From positions 152,726-216,725 of the forward strand of contig NZ_JBHJMR010000004.1 in the NCBI RefSeq assembly GCF_042310355.1: a DNA stretch of 64,000 bases. The letters run 5' to 3'. The DNA comes from Wenzhouxiangella sp042310355 (lineage in GTDB: Bacteria; Pseudomonadota; Gammaproteobacteria; Xanthomonadales; Wenzhouxiangellaceae). The notes beneath the pieces are model-generated. The model searched no databases and was not told the DNA's origin. It saw nothing but the letters and a program-made list of their open reading frames with translations. The translations under genes were made by a program, and so were the position numbers. Positions 37,819 to 53,167 of this stretch are shown piece after piece (positions within the stretch are counted from its first letter, which is position 1; each line of letters starts with the position of its first letter).

Positions 37819-38354
37819 GGCGTTACAGGCTCCGGCGGCGGCGAGCCGCCGTCGCCGCCGTCGTCCCCGCCCGGCCGGCGGGGCGGCAGCTTGCGCAGCC
37901 AGATGAGCCACACCACCAGCGCGTCGAGAATGATCAGCGCCTGCCAGAGATAGAGATGGAACCACTCGAACCAGACCATGTTCCACTGGCCGAGGTAGAA
38001 CAGGCTGATGATGCGCACCAGGTTCAGGGCCTGGATGGCGACGAAGCCGATCGCGAAGCCAATCAGCTTGTGCTTGAGCGAAGCCGGGAAAGCGAAGATG
38101 GCCGCGAACAGGATGATCATCGCCTCGACCCCGTTGCAGCCGGGCTCGATGCTCACGGCAAATCCGGACTGGATGTCCTGGATCACCTTGCCGGAGGAAA
38201 TGACGCCGCTGTCGAACAGCTCGATCAGGAAGACGCTGACCTTGGCGATACCCGCAGTGAACGGCAGGATGACGTGCTGCTGGACGGGCTGGAGCACCTC
38301 GACGGTAAACAGACCGAAAAGCAGGACAACGAAGAGAATCGAAAACCGCAGCAT
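37815..38354 (-). CDS. xrtH: Exosortase H (XrtH)
   Basis: 179 residues, four or five TM helices. It is a short exosortase of the XrtH type, thought to cleave and anchor proteins with IPTLxxWG-CTERM tails. The catalytic triad is visible: Cys73 in SIEPGCNGVEAMI, Arg114 in LNLVRIISLFYLG and His133 in WFHLYLWQALI. The C-terminus is a Pro/Gly/Asp-rich tail. It is the first gene of a three-gene overlapping operon. No IPTL-CTERM substrate is encoded in this window. Confidence 0.85.
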   Translation of the reverse strand: MLRFSILFVVLLFGLFTVEVLQPVQQHVILPFTAGIAKVSVFLIELFDSGVISSGKVIQDIQSGFAVSIEPGCNGVEAMIILFAAIFAFPASLKHKLIGFAIGFVAIQALNLVRIISLFYLGQWNMVWFEWFHLYLWQALIILDALVVWLIWLRKLPPRRPGGDDGGDGGSPPPEPVTP

Positions 38355-38561
38355 GAGCCTTCACACCGTTCAGAGGCAAGGGAGCGCCATGGTACCAAAA
38401 CCGCCGCGATGGCGGCTTGGCGGGGACTTTCGGGAGGGCCGAAAGCGTGCCTCCGTGATAGCATTGACCACCGGTTGATCCTCGCGTTTGCCACTTTGCA
38501 TGAACTGTCGTCGGCACGACCTCAAACTGACTGCGCGGCGCGCCGATATTCGGCGGCCGGC

Positions 38562-39119
38562 ATGAACAGCACAAGCGAACGCGAGCCCCCCGAACGCATC
38601 TTCCTGATCGGCCCGATGGGCTCGGGCAAGACGACTGTCGGCCGCCACCTCGCCCGGCGACTCGGCATGGAATTCCTCGACCTGGACCTGGAACTGCAGG
38701 ATCGCTGCGGCGTCGAGGTGGCGGTAATTTTCGACATCGAGGGCGAGGCCGGCTTTCGCCAGCGCGAATCGGCCCTGCTCGATGAACTGACCCGGCGCGA
38801 CGGACTGGTCCTGGCAACCGGCGGCGGCAGCGTCCTCAACGAGGACAACCGCAGGATGCTGACCGAGCGCGGCCTGGTGGTCTACCTGCAGACCAGCGTG
38901 GAGCAGCAGCTCAGACGACTCGAGCGCGACAAACAGCGCCCGCTGCTGCAGGCGCCGGATCGCCGGCGACGCCTGCAGGAACTGGCCGAAAACCGCAACC
39001 CGATCTACGAATCCTGCGCCGACCTGGTCATTCGCTCGAGCAACATTTCGCCCGCGGCCATGGCGGCAGCCGTGATGCGGCAAGTGAAAGCCCACCGTCG
39101 ACAGGCACAGGCATCATGA
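38562..39119 (+). CDS. aroK: Shikimate kinase
   Basis: 185 residues from the ATG at 38562. It phosphorylates shikimate in aromatic amino-acid synthesis. Walker A is IFLIGPMGSGKTTVGRHLA, the shikimate-binding Asp is in FLDLDLELQDRCG, and ATGGGSVLNEDNRR and RPLLQ (lid) follow. It starts an operon in which each stop overlaps the next start by 4 bases (aroK, aroB, hemE, lipoprotein). It is divergent from xrtH; the 207-base gap 38355-38561 shows no other gene. Confidence 0.95.
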   Translation: MNSTSEREPPERIFLIGPMGSGKTTVGRHLARRLGMEFLDLDLELQDRCGVEVAVIFDIEGEAGFRQRESALLDELTRRDGLVLATGGGSVLNEDNRRMLTERGLVVYLQTSVEQQLRRLERDKQRPLLQAPDRRRRLQELAENRNPIYESCADLVIRSSNISPAAMAAAVMRQVKAHRRQAQAS

Positions 39120-40186
39120 AAGTCACCCAGGTTCACACGACAAGCGGCAGCTACCCCGTCTACGTCGGGCAGGGCTTGCTGGCCATGCCCAGCATCTGGC
39201 AACGCCACCTCGAAGGCCGCGTCCTGGTCGTCACGGATGAAACCGTGGCCGGCCAATACCTCGAACGCGTCGGCCGTGTGCTCGACGAAGACCGGCGCTG
39301 GCGCTCGCTGGTCCTGCCGGTCGGCGAGGAAGCCAAGACGGTGGCCAACTGGCAGCGCGTGCTCGACGAGCTGGTCGATATGGGAGCCCAACGCGATGCG
39401 ACCGTGCTCGCGCTCGGCGGCGGCGTGGTCGGCGACCTGGGCGGTTTCGCCGCGGCCAGCTACATGCGCGGCATCCGCGTCGTCCAGATGCCGACCACCC
39501 TGCTGGCCCAGGTGGATGCCGCCGTGGGCGGCAAGACCGGCGTCAATCACAGTGGCGGCAAGAACCTGATCGGCGCTTTCCACCAGCCGGCCGCGGTGGT
39601 GGCCGATATCGACGCCCTGGTCACGCTCGAAGACCGCGACTATCGCGCCGGACTGGCCGAAGTGGTCAAGTACGGCGCCATCCGCGACGAGCGTTTCTTC
39701 TCCTGGCTGGAAAGCCGCGCCCAGGCGCTCGGCGCGCGCATGCCCGACGCCCTGCTGGAGGCCGTGCATACCTCGGTCGGCCACAAGGCCGAGGTGGTCG
39801 CCGCCGACGAGCGCGAGGCGGGCGAGCGCGCCCTGCTGAATTTCGGGCATACATTCGGCCACGCGCTCGAGACCGCGACCGGCTACACCCGCTACCGCCA
39901 CGGCGAAGCCGTCGCCATCGGCATGGTGCTGGCCACGCGCTTGAGCGAGCTGCTGGGCAAGCTGCGCGTGGGCACTTCGCAGCGCCTGGTGCACCTGCTC
40001 GAACACCTTGAATTGCCCACGGCGCTGCCCGACGATGTCGACCGCGACCGCCTGCTGGCCCTGATGCGACTGGACAAGAAGAATCGTGCCGACCGGATTC
40101 GCGTGGTGCTGCTCGAAGCCATCGGGCAGGCCACGGTGGAGACCTGTCCGGCCGACGATATTCGCGAAATACTGGACCAATCATGA
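39116..40186 (+). CDS. aroB: 3-dehydroquinate synthase
   Basis: 356 residues. It converts DAHP to 3-dehydroquinate, using NAD and a divalent metal. It has the NAD motif LALGGGVVGDLGGFAAASY, substrate loop PTTLLAQVDAAVGGKTGVNH, GAFHQPAAVV, and metal-binding HTFGHALE, with a further His in RYRHGEAVAIGM. ATGA overlap with aroK and with hemE. Confidence 0.97.
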   Translation: MKVTQVHTTSGSYPVYVGQGLLAMPSIWQRHLEGRVLVVTDETVAGQYLERVGRVLDEDRRWRSLVLPVGEEAKTVANWQRVLDELVDMGAQRDATVLALGGGVVGDLGGFAAASYMRGIRVVQMPTTLLAQVDAAVGGKTGVNHSGGKNLIGAFHQPAAVVADIDALVTLEDRDYRAGLAEVVKYGAIRDERFFSWLESRAQALGARMPDALLEAVHTSVGHKAEVVAADEREAGERALLNFGHTFGHALETATGYTRYRHGEAVAIGMVLATRLSELLGKLRVGTSQRLVHLLEHLELPTALPDDVDRDRLLALMRLDKKNRADRIRVVLLEAIGQATVETCPADDIREILDQS

Positions 40187-41235
40187 CCCCGAGATCCGAT
40201 TCCCTGCTGATGCGCGCGCTGCGGCGCGAACCGGTCGAACGCACGCCCATCTGGCTGATGCGCCAGGCCGGCCGCTACCTGCCCGAGTACCTCGCCACCC
40301 GCGAGCGAGCGGGCAGTTTTCTGCAGCTCGCCGGCACGCCGGAGCTGGCCTGCGAAGTCACGCTGCAGCCGATCGAGCGCTATGGCTTCGACGCCGCCAT
40401 CCTTTTTTCCGACATCCTGATCCTGCCGCACGTGATGGGCCGCGGGCTGGGCTTCAAGCCCGGCGAGGGGCCGTACTTCGAGCGGCCAGTGCGCACCGTG
40501 GCCGACATCGACGCGCTGCCCATGCCCGACGCCGAGGACGACACCGGCTACGTGATGGATGCCGTGCGCATGATTCGCGAGTCGTTGCCCGAGGGCACGC
40601 CGCTGATCGGCTTCGCCGGCAGTCCCTGGACGGTGGCGACCTACATGATCGAGGGACGCAGCAGCAAGGACTTTGCCCGCGCAAAGAAGATGCTGCTGGC
40701 CGAGCCCGAGGCCGCCGGGCGGCTGATGAACCATCTGGCCGACGCCACCGCCGATTACCTGGCCGCGCAGGTGGCCGCCGGCGCCGATGCGTTGATGCTG
40801 TTCGATTCCTGGGGCGGCATTCTCTCGCCGCGGCTCTACAACCAGTTCTCGCTGGCCTCGCAGCAGCGCATCGTCGAGAAACTCAAGGCGACCTGCCCCG
40901 ACACGCCGGTGATTCTGTTCGGCAAGGGCTGTGGCCAACACCTGGAGAACCTGGCCGAGACCGGCTGCGCCGGCCTGGGCGTGGACTGGACGATCGACCT
41001 GGCCGAGGCGCGCGTGCGCGTGGGCGACCGGGTGGCGCTGCAGGGCAATCTCGATCCGGCCGTATTGCTGACCACGCCCGAGGTGATCGCCGAAGAAGCC
41101 AGGCGCGTGCTCGACAGTTTCGGCTCCGGTCCGGGTCATATCTTCAACCTCGGCCACGGCATCACGCCGGAAGTGCCGCCCGAGCACGTGTCCGTGCTGG
41201 TCGAGACGGTGCGCGAACACAGCCGCAAGCAATGA
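40183..41235 (+). CDS. hemE: Uroporphyrinogen decarboxylase
   Basis: 350 residues. It decarboxylates uroporphyrinogen III to coproporphyrinogen III in heme synthesis. The N-terminal signature is TPIWLMRQAGRYLPEY; then FSDILILPHVMG with the catalytic Asp, LIGFAGSPWTVATYMIEG, and the C-terminal HIFNLGHGITPEVPPEHV. It overlaps aroB and the lipoprotein gene by 4 bases each. Confidence 0.97.
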   Translation: MTPRSDSLLMRALRREPVERTPIWLMRQAGRYLPEYLATRERAGSFLQLAGTPELACEVTLQPIERYGFDAAILFSDILILPHVMGRGLGFKPGEGPYFERPVRTVADIDALPMPDAEDDTGYVMDAVRMIRESLPEGTPLIGFAGSPWTVATYMIEGRSSKDFARAKKMLLAEPEAAGRLMNHLADATADYLAAQVAAGADALMLFDSWGGILSPRLYNQFSLASQQRIVEKLKATCPDTPVILFGKGCGQHLENLAETGCAGLGVDWTIDLAEARVRVGDRVALQGNLDPAVLLTTPEVIAEEARRVLDSFGSGPGHIFNLGHGITPEVPPEHVSVLVETVREHSRKQ

Positions 41236-41915
41236 CGATCCGGCGGCTGATCGCGTTGACGCTGGTGGCCAGCCTGGCCGCCTGCGCCACGCGACCGGCG
41301 GATGTCGTGACCGTTCACATCTTTTCCAACCAGCCCGATCACCCGGAAGTCCGGGCCGCGGGGGAGCGCCTCGAGGCGGCCGGCTACCGGCACCGCATCA
41401 ACTACGCCGAAACGCCGGGCGGGCTCGAGGTCGCCGAAACGGTGATCGTGCACGGCGACAGCGCCCGGGCCTTCAACCGGGCGCAGGCGCTCGAAGAAAT
41501 GCTTGCGGCTCCGGGTGAGTCGATCCGCATCGAGCGCGAAGGCTACGGCAATCACAGTTTCACCGCCGGCAACCTCGGGCTCTACCTTCATCGGCCCGAG
41601 CCGGATCAGGCACCGAAGCTCAAGGTGCGCGCCCACCTCGCCGGCAGCTGCAAGGGTCAGCCCGTCGAACTCTTTCTGCGGGTCGATCACAGCTATCGGC
41701 TCGAGCGCCAGCGCTGGGAGGACGGCTACACGCTGGTCGATGCCGGAAGCCGTCAAGGCGACTGGACGGCCAGCGGCAGCGGCTACGAGCTGACCGGCCC
41801 CGAAGGCGACGAGTGGTTCCTGGAACCGCCCCTGGATTCCGATCCGGCCGTCAACGTGTTCTTCGTTCGCCGACACCCCGATCTCGAAGGCTGCCGGCTG
41901 GCCGAGCCGCTGTAG
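41232..41915 (+). CDS. Putative lipoprotein of unknown function
   Basis: 227 residues from the ATG at 41232 that overlaps the hemE stop. The N-terminus MTIRRLIALTLVASLAACAT carries a lipobox (LAAC), so it is likely lipid-anchored. The mature part starts with VVTVHIFSNQPDHPEVRAAG, reminiscent of proteins with a SPOR-like or LytR_C-type domain, followed by a beta-rich C-terminal part with two Cys. No family is firmly recognised. Confidence 0.7.
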   Translation: MTIRRLIALTLVASLAACATRPADVVTVHIFSNQPDHPEVRAAGERLEAAGYRHRINYAETPGGLEVAETVIVHGDSARAFNRAQALEEMLAAPGESIRIEREGYGNHSFTAGNLGLYLHRPEPDQAPKLKVRAHLAGSCKGQPVELFLRVDHSYRLERQRWEDGYTLVDAGSRQGDWTASGSGYELTGPEGDEWFLEPPLDSDPAVNVFFVRRHPDLEGCRLAEPL

Positions 41916-42054
41916 CTCGATCGTTGCGTCGCCCGCGGAGCGAAATCGGCGGGAACCCTCTGCCCCGCTCCGGGTCGGAACGATTACAGGCTGCGTGAAA
42001 CATAGCGCGTTTTTTCGCAGGCTGTTTCACAAGCCCGAGCAGGGAGGGCAGCTC

Positions 42055-42678
42055 ATGACATCCGTTCTTCGCTACCTCGCCACCGTGGCACTGGCCGCGG
42101 TCGTCACGCTTTCGGCGTTCTACCTCATGCACCGGCTGATCGATCACGAAGGCACGGCACCAGTTTCCCATCCACCGGTCACCAGCATTCGCTTCGGCCC
42201 GGTGGACATACCGGATCCGCCCGAGGACAAGGTCCGGGAGATGCCCGAGAAGCCCGAACCGCAGGAGCCGCTTCCGACCAACGATGTGATCGCCGAAGTC
42301 GAGCAAATCGACCGGTCGCTGGACATTGAGGCCTCCCGAAACCCGACGCGAGATTCGGTCGCGGTCTACACCGCCGATTTCGCCAACCCTTCGGCCCGCA
42401 ACAACAGTGGCGGCGCCCGGCCCGTGGCAACGGTGCCACCGCCGTATCCGCGCGAGGCCGCGCTCAACGGCATCGAGGGCTGGGTGCGCGTGTCGGTGGA
42501 GATCGATGCGCACGGCCGCGTCGGCGACGTCCGGGTGCTCGAAGCCGAGCCGCGCGGGGTCTTCGACCAGGCCGCCATCCAGGCGGTTCGCCGCTGGACC
42601 TGGAAGCCGGCCATCGTCGACGGCCAGCCACGGGCGCAGACGGTCGTACAGGAGCTGGCCTTCGACCTGGACCAATGA
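42055..42678 (+). CDS. TonB-like energy transducer
   Basis: 207 residues from the ATG at 42055, chosen for the GGGAGG 8 bases upstream; an ATG at 41995 would add 20 residues. It has an N-terminal TM anchor (LATVALAAVVTLSAFYL), a Pro/Glu-rich periplasmic stretch (PDPPEDKVREMPEKPEPQEP), and a C-terminal TonB domain: PPYPREAALNGIEGWVRVSV, EIDAHGRVGDVRVLEAEP, RGVFDQAAIQAVRRWTWKPA. It would couple the proton gradient to outer-membrane receptors. No exbB/exbD is nearby. Confidence 0.88.
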   Translation: MTSVLRYLATVALAAVVTLSAFYLMHRLIDHEGTAPVSHPPVTSIRFGPVDIPDPPEDKVREMPEKPEPQEPLPTNDVIAEVEQIDRSLDIEASRNPTRDSVAVYTADFANPSARNNSGGARPVATVPPPYPREAALNGIEGWVRVSVEIDAHGRVGDVRVLEAEPRGVFDQAAIQAVRRWTWKPAIVDGQPRAQTVVQELAFDLDQ

Positions 42679-42772
42679 ACCACCACGGCCGGGGCTGGTT
42701 GTGGTGCCCCAGCCGTCGATCCAGGCTCTGAGGCAATCAACGCGGAGGTAGTGCCTGGAAACCCGATTGCAC

Positions 42773-44464
<1,692 letters not shown>

Positions 44465-44495
44465 CGGTTTTCGGCATCGTTGATTTGAACCGCGC

Positions 44496-44501
44496 ATTAT
44501 A
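44496..44501 (-). promoter_or_regulatory. -10 element of the glnS promoter
   Basis: A perfect TATAAT on the minus strand, 31 bases before the glnS ATG; the -35 region is weak. The rest of the gap to 44706 holds tandem GGAACCC/GGAAACC and CCTGAAACC oligomers (about 44570-44635) and no gene. Confidence 0.55.
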
Positions 44502-44706
44502 CCGGCCGGGCGCCGGGTGCCGGAGGGGTGTGGGTCGGTGCGTCGGTGCGACGGTGCGACTATGCGTCCGTAGTCCGTAGTCCGGAAACCGGAACCCGGA
44601 ACCCGGAAACCGCACCCCTGAACCCTGAAACCTTCTTTTAAGCCGCTAGACCGACCCCTTCCGGTGCGCTACCCTCACCGCATCCCGCAAAATCGGAATC
44701 GAGTCC

Positions 44707-46005
44707 ATGACGCAGGAACATCGCTTCGATCATCACAAACTGAGCACGCACATCCTCATCGCCCTGGTCCTGGGCTTGTGCACGGGGCTTGTGATCAATC
44801 TTCTTCTGGGCGACGTCGAGTGGATCCAGAAGTATGTCGTTGGCGGCCTGTTCGAGGTTGTTGGCGAGATGTTCGTGCGTTTTCTGAGCATGTTGATCGT
44901 TCCAATCGTATTCGTCTCGCTCATTGCCGGGGTCGCTTCCCTGGCCGACCCCAAGAGCCTGGGACGCGTCAGCAGCAAGGCCATCGGGCTGTACCTGATC
45001 ACCACATGTATCGCGATCGTGCTCGCGCTGTTGGCCGGCATGGTTTTCCAGACCGGCGTGGGCGCCAGCCCGGTCGGTATGGAAACGCCCGAGATTTCCG
45101 AGGCGCCGGCGTTCTCCCAGGTACTGATCGATCTCGTGCCCAGCAACCCGGTCAATGCGATGGCTGAGGGCAACATGCTGCCGATCATAATCTTCTCGAT
45201 CCTGCTTGGCCTGGCGATATCTTTTGCCGGCAAGTCCGGGCAGCGCATCGGGGAATTCTTCAAGGACTTCATGGAAGTGGTCATGAAGCTCGTCGGCATC
45301 GTCATGCTGATCGCACCCTACGGGGTGTTCGCCCTGATCGCGGGTATGGCGGCAACGACCGGTTGGGGCACCTTTGCCGGAGTGATCAAGTACGTCTTCC
45401 TGGTGCTGGGGATGCTGGTACTCCACGCAGCGGTCGTCTACCCGCTGCTGCTCAAGACCTTTACCGGCCTGAGCCCCATCACCTTCTATCGCCAGTTCCG
45501 GGACGTCATGGCCTTTGCATTCTCTACGGCATCGTCTGGGGCGACCATTCCCGTGACCCTGCGGGCGGTGCAGGAACGCATGGGTGCGAGCAACCGCATC
45601 AGCTCGTTCACGATCCCGCTGGGCGCGACCATCAACATGGACGGCACGGCCATCATGCAGGGCATCGCGGTGGGCTTTATCGCGCAGTACTACGGCGTCG
45701 ATCTATCCTTGTCGCAGTACCTCATGGTGATCTTCATGGTGGTCATGGCATCGATCGGGGCCGCCGGAGTGCCCGGCGTCGGCCTGATTCTGCTCGCCGG
45801 TGTTCTGGCTCAGGTCGGACTGCCGGCCGAGGGTATCGCGCTGATTCTCGGCGTCGACCGGGTCCTGGACATGACCCGCACGGCCGTCAATGTTACCGGC
45901 GACGCCACGGTGACCTGCATCGTCGCCAACAGCGAGGGCGAACTCGATACGGATCGCTTCAACAACCTGAGCAGCGGGGATGAACCCGCACGCGAGCAGG
46001 CATAG
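44707..46005 (+). CDS. Dicarboxylate/amino acid:cation symporter (DAACS family)
   Basis: 432 residues with about eight TM helices and two re-entrant hairpins. Family marks are SSGATIPVTLRAV (HP1 serine-rich tip), the cation-site motif INMDGTAIMQGI in TM7, and VLDMTRTAVNVTGDATVTCI in TM8, where Asp and Arg bind the substrate. It imports glutamate/aspartate or C4-dicarboxylates with Na+ or H+; the substrate cannot be fixed from sequence alone, though the TM8 Arg fits an acidic substrate. Confidence 0.93.
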   Translation: MTQEHRFDHHKLSTHILIALVLGLCTGLVINLLLGDVEWIQKYVVGGLFEVVGEMFVRFLSMLIVPIVFVSLIAGVASLADPKSLGRVSSKAIGLYLITTCIAIVLALLAGMVFQTGVGASPVGMETPEISEAPAFSQVLIDLVPSNPVNAMAEGNMLPIIIFSILLGLAISFAGKSGQRIGEFFKDFMEVVMKLVGIVMLIAPYGVFALIAGMAATTGWGTFAGVIKYVFLVLGMLVLHAAVVYPLLLKTFTGLSPITFYRQFRDVMAFAFSTASSGATIPVTLRAVQERMGASNRISSFTIPLGATINMDGTAIMQGIAVGFIAQYYGVDLSLSQYLMVIFMVVMASIGAAGVPGVGLILLAGVLAQVGLPAEGIALILGVDRVLDMTRTAVNVTGDATVTCIVANSEGELDTDRFNNLSSGDEPAREQA

Positions 46006-46095
46006 AAGCCTCCAGCGCGTGCAGATGGATTCCTGACGGGGAGCGCAACAGCCGACTCGGGGAGCGCGGTGCTGGTCGTGTCGGTCCTACTTGCT

Positions 46096-47316
46096 TCAAC
46101 CGCGACCGATGGTCTCGCGTTCGCGCGATTGTAGATCCATCGCGTCGCGCATGGCCCTGGGCGCGCCAAGCGCGAATCCGAGCGCCGAGAGCGTGCAAGC
46201 GGCCATCACGAGCGCGATTGGCAGGGGTGTGGCACCCACTAGCACGGTCGACATGGCGCTGATCAACCCGCCCAGTGTGAACTGGGTTGCGCCGAGAAGC
46301 GCGCTGGCCGTCCCGCCCAGCTTCGGAAAGAATTCCAGCGCGTTGGCAATATTGTTCGGAATGATCACACCCAGGCAACCGCCGATGACGACCAGGCTGG
46401 ACGCGACAGCCAGCAATCCGCCTCCGCTTGCCAGCACCCCCAGCAGGGACAGTACCGCCACGGCCTGGATCATGCAGCCCGCGCGCAGGATCCGGGTCGA
46501 GTGGAAGGACTTGAGCAGGCGGCGATTGAGCAGATTGGCGGCGACCATCCCGGCGACACTTGCGGCAAAGAGCAGTGAGAAAGTCCGGTTCGAGACCCCG
46601 AACCAGTCCTGGTAGATAAACGAGGCGTGGGTGATGAACACCAACATGACGCTGAATGCCAGGGTCTGAATGGCGATGAAACGCATGGTCGTGCCGTGGC
46701 TGACGACCTTGATGTAGTTGGTCACCAGCGTGTGGACGGGGGTACGAATCTTCGCGGCTGCCGGAAGATGCCGAAACAGTAGCCGCTGCAGGGTGGCCGC
46801 CACAACCAGTGCGTAAGCCGCCAGGAAAATGAAGATTGCCGGCCAGCTGAACTGGTAGAGAAGCACTGATCCGATCGCCGGGGCAAGCGCCGGTGCCACC
46901 AACATCACGATACCGATGAGCGAGAACAAGCTCGCGGAAGCCTGCCCGTGCGTCCGGTCGCGAACGATCGCGGGAACCGAAACGGCACAACAGGCACCGC
47001 CCACCGCCTGGATCATCCGCCAGAACATCATGGCCCCGAGCCCCTCGGACAATGCAACCATCACGCTGGCAACAGCAAAGAGACCCAGCCCGCTGAACAA
47101 CACCACCCGCCGCCCGTACCGGTCGGACAAGGGTCCAGCCACCAGCTGCGCCAGCCCCAGTGCAAACACGTAGACACTCAAGGTCCGGCCCACCGCCGGC
47201 AGATCGACACCCAGGTCGGCGGCAATCTCCGGAAAGGCCGGCAAATAGGTATCGAGCGCAAACGGCCCGATAGCCACGGTCATGCCGAGAAGTATGGCGA
47301 ATCGAAGCGTGGACAC
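46096..47316 (-). CDS. Bcr/CflA-type multidrug efflux MFS transporter
   Basis: 406 residues, 12 TM segments. The N-terminus IAIGPFALDTYLPAFPEIAA-like (VAIGPFALDTYLPAFPE) with the TM1 Asp, and MFS motif A in GPLSDRYGRRVVLF, match the Bcr/CflA branch. RMIQAVGGACCAVSVPAIVRD follows in TM4. It is an inner-membrane proton-driven exporter. The gap 47317-47564 towards the rrn terminator holds no gene I can support. Confidence 0.92.
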   Translation of the reverse strand: MSTLRFAILLGMTVAIGPFALDTYLPAFPEIAADLGVDLPAVGRTLSVYVFALGLAQLVAGPLSDRYGRRVVLFSGLGLFAVASVMVALSEGLGAMMFWRMIQAVGGACCAVSVPAIVRDRTHGQASASLFSLIGIVMLVAPALAPAIGSVLLYQFSWPAIFIFLAAYALVVAATLQRLLFRHLPAAAKIRTPVHTLVTNYIKVVSHGTTMRFIAIQTLAFSVMLVFITHASFIYQDWFGVSNRTFSLLFAASVAGMVAANLLNRRLLKSFHSTRILRAGCMIQAVAVLSLLGVLASGGGLLAVASSLVVIGGCLGVIIPNNIANALEFFPKLGGTASALLGATQFTLGGLISAMSTVLVGATPLPIALVMAACTLSALGFALGAPRAMRDAMDLQSRERETIGRG

Positions 47317-47564
47317 GGTTTGGTGTGCAGAGGATTAGGCGATAGCTTGCCACATCCACCGTCAGTAGGTGGAGGCGGAGGGCACAAAGCAAGCTAGCGA
47401 ATTCAAACAATCCCGCGACCCGAAGGGTTGCGACAACATAAATGCTTGGCAGCACAGCTCGGAACACGGGTGCGGTTTGCGCGAAGCGCAAGAAGCGCCC
47501 GTGTGGAGAGCGCCCGTGCGTGACCGTTGGTCACTGCCAGCCGCTGACGCGACTGCACAGGCAT

Positions 47565-47600
47565 AAAAAAAGCCCCGAAGCGTCGAGCGCCTCGGGGCTT
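47565..47600 (-). terminator. Terminator of the rrn operon
   Basis: On the minus strand AGCCCCGAG (47591-47599) pairs with the TTCGGGGCT arm (47571-47579), followed by a run of T (47565-47571). It lies 12 bases past the 5S gene. Confidence 0.92.
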
Positions 47601-47611
47601 TCAGGATAAAT

Positions 47612-47727
47612 GCCTGGCAGTGACCTACTCTCACACGGCGAATGCCGCACTACCATCGGCGCTGGCGCGTTTCACTTCCGAGTTCGGGATGGGATCGGGT
47701 GGTTCCACGCCGCTATTGCCACCAGGC
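47612..47727 (-). rRNA. rrf: 5S ribosomal RNA
   Basis: About 116 bases. The minus strand begins TGCCTGGTGGCAATAGCGGC and ends with GAGAGTAGGTCACTGCCAGG; the terminal sequences pair (GCCTGG/CCAGGC). The central CCCATCCCGAACTCGGAAGT is the conserved loop. Confidence 0.96.
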
Positions 47728-47885
47728 AAGGCTAACCATTATCCGGGCAAGGTCCGAAAAATATTCTAGACCTGGTCCGGGAACTCCCTGCCATCTACAA
47801 AAGCAGGAAGTCGGAATCTGTTCAAGAGCGTCAGTCGTGTCATCGCAGGAGAGTGTTGGCTCTCCAATTGGCTTTGGTGTTATAT

Positions 47886-50770
<2,885 letters not shown>

Positions 50771-50937
50771 ATAACCCAAAGCCAACTGGCTATGGACCAT
50801 GTTCACAAACACCCAACCTTTTACGCTGACACGACTGAACGCAACTGTAAGATGATCCGGTTATGCTGCTCTGCGGGTAGCAGAAACAACAACGACCGGA
50901 TGCAGTTGCATCCAAGACGCTCTTGAACAGATTCCTG

Positions 50938-50952
50938 ATTGTTAAAGAACAT
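50938..50952 (-). promoter_or_regulatory. boxA-like antitermination site in the 16S-23S spacer
   Basis: The minus strand reads TGTTCTTTAACAATC, close to the boxA consensus used by the Nus antitermination complex, located between tRNA-Ala and 23S as usual. The rest of the spacer 50771-50937 shows no other element. Confidence 0.7.
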
Positions 50953-50980
50953 TTTGATCCCACGTTAGGCCCGACCATGT

Positions 50981-51056
50981 TGGTGGAGCCAGGCGGGATC
51001 GAACCGCCGACCTCCTGCGTGCAAAGCAGGCGCTCTCCCAGCTGAGCTATGGCCCC
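50981..51056 (-). tRNA. alaT: tRNA-Ala (TGC anticodon)
   Basis: 76 bases: GGGGCCATAGCTCAGCTGGG at the 5' end, anticodon loop TTTGCAC, TTCGATCCC in the T arm, and an encoded CCA end. It sits in the 16S-23S spacer after tRNA-Ile. Confidence 0.97.
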
Positions 51057-51063
51057 ATCGAAA

Positions 51064-51140
<77 letters not shown>

Positions 51141-51249
51141 GGCCTGGAAATCGAAAGACGTCCGTTACGCGGACCTGGGCCGACGTGGTGCAGTTCTTGC
51201 TGCAGATAACTTGTGTTGGGCGCCATCAAAAGGCTGATGCGTTCTCTTT

Positions 51250-52791
<1,542 letters not shown>

Positions 52792-52968
52792 AAAAGCAAA
52801 AGCTTTCGAACTTCGAGCAGATCCCGCCCTGGAATAAACGTATTCGTAATTCTAGGACAGGTCGCTCTCATTGGCATCGCACCAATTGAGGGCGCCCACA
52901 CAAATTATCTGCATTGATTTGTAATGAACGTTTTGTTCGTTGGCCGCGTTTCGCTGACCAGGCCGGCC

Positions 52969-52996
52969 ATTATATACCGGTTTGCGTTGCGGTCAA
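52969..52996 (-). promoter_or_regulatory. rrn promoter P2
   Basis: TTGACC (52991-52996), 16-base spacer, perfect TATAAT (52969-52974) on the minus strand. It lies about 175 bases before the 16S 5' end; the leader between (52792-52968) has no gene. Confidence 0.85.
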
Positions 52997-53074
52997 TACC
53001 TTTCGGTAATTTTTTTCGCGACCGCCGCGCTGCTTCGTTTCGAAGCGCTCGCCTGTTGTCCAAGCGAGGCGCGC

Positions 53075-53102
53075 ATTATAGAACGTCAATTTTGTGCGTC
53101 AA
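53075..53102 (-). promoter_or_regulatory. rrn promoter P1
   Basis: TTGACG (53097-53102), 16-base spacer, perfect TATAAT (53075-53080) on the minus strand. It is preceded by an A/T-rich stretch (53103-53135) that could act as an UP element. It has the same -35/-10 geometry as P2, 106 bases upstream of it. Confidence 0.85.
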
Positions 53103-53167
53103 CAGCTTTGTGCAACTTTTTTGACATTAATTTCGGCCGGCCGCGTAAGGCGCTGATTTTGAAGGGA

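Noticed and set aside
37006..38817. 603-codon frame running through xrtH into the SDR
   Set aside because: Only the last 270 codons match a family. The upstream part is out of phase with xrtH; the SDR starts at the GTG overlapping the xrtH stop.
42686..42717. GC-rich inverted repeat between the TonB-like gene and glnS as a terminator
   Set aside because: It has a mismatch in the stem and no T run on either strand; it may be a weak convergent terminator, but I cannot support it.
47530..47546. GGTCACTGCCAG, a match to the 3' end of 5S rRNA outside the 5S gene
   Set aside because: Only about 12 bases match and the flanks do not; too short to call a 5S remnant.
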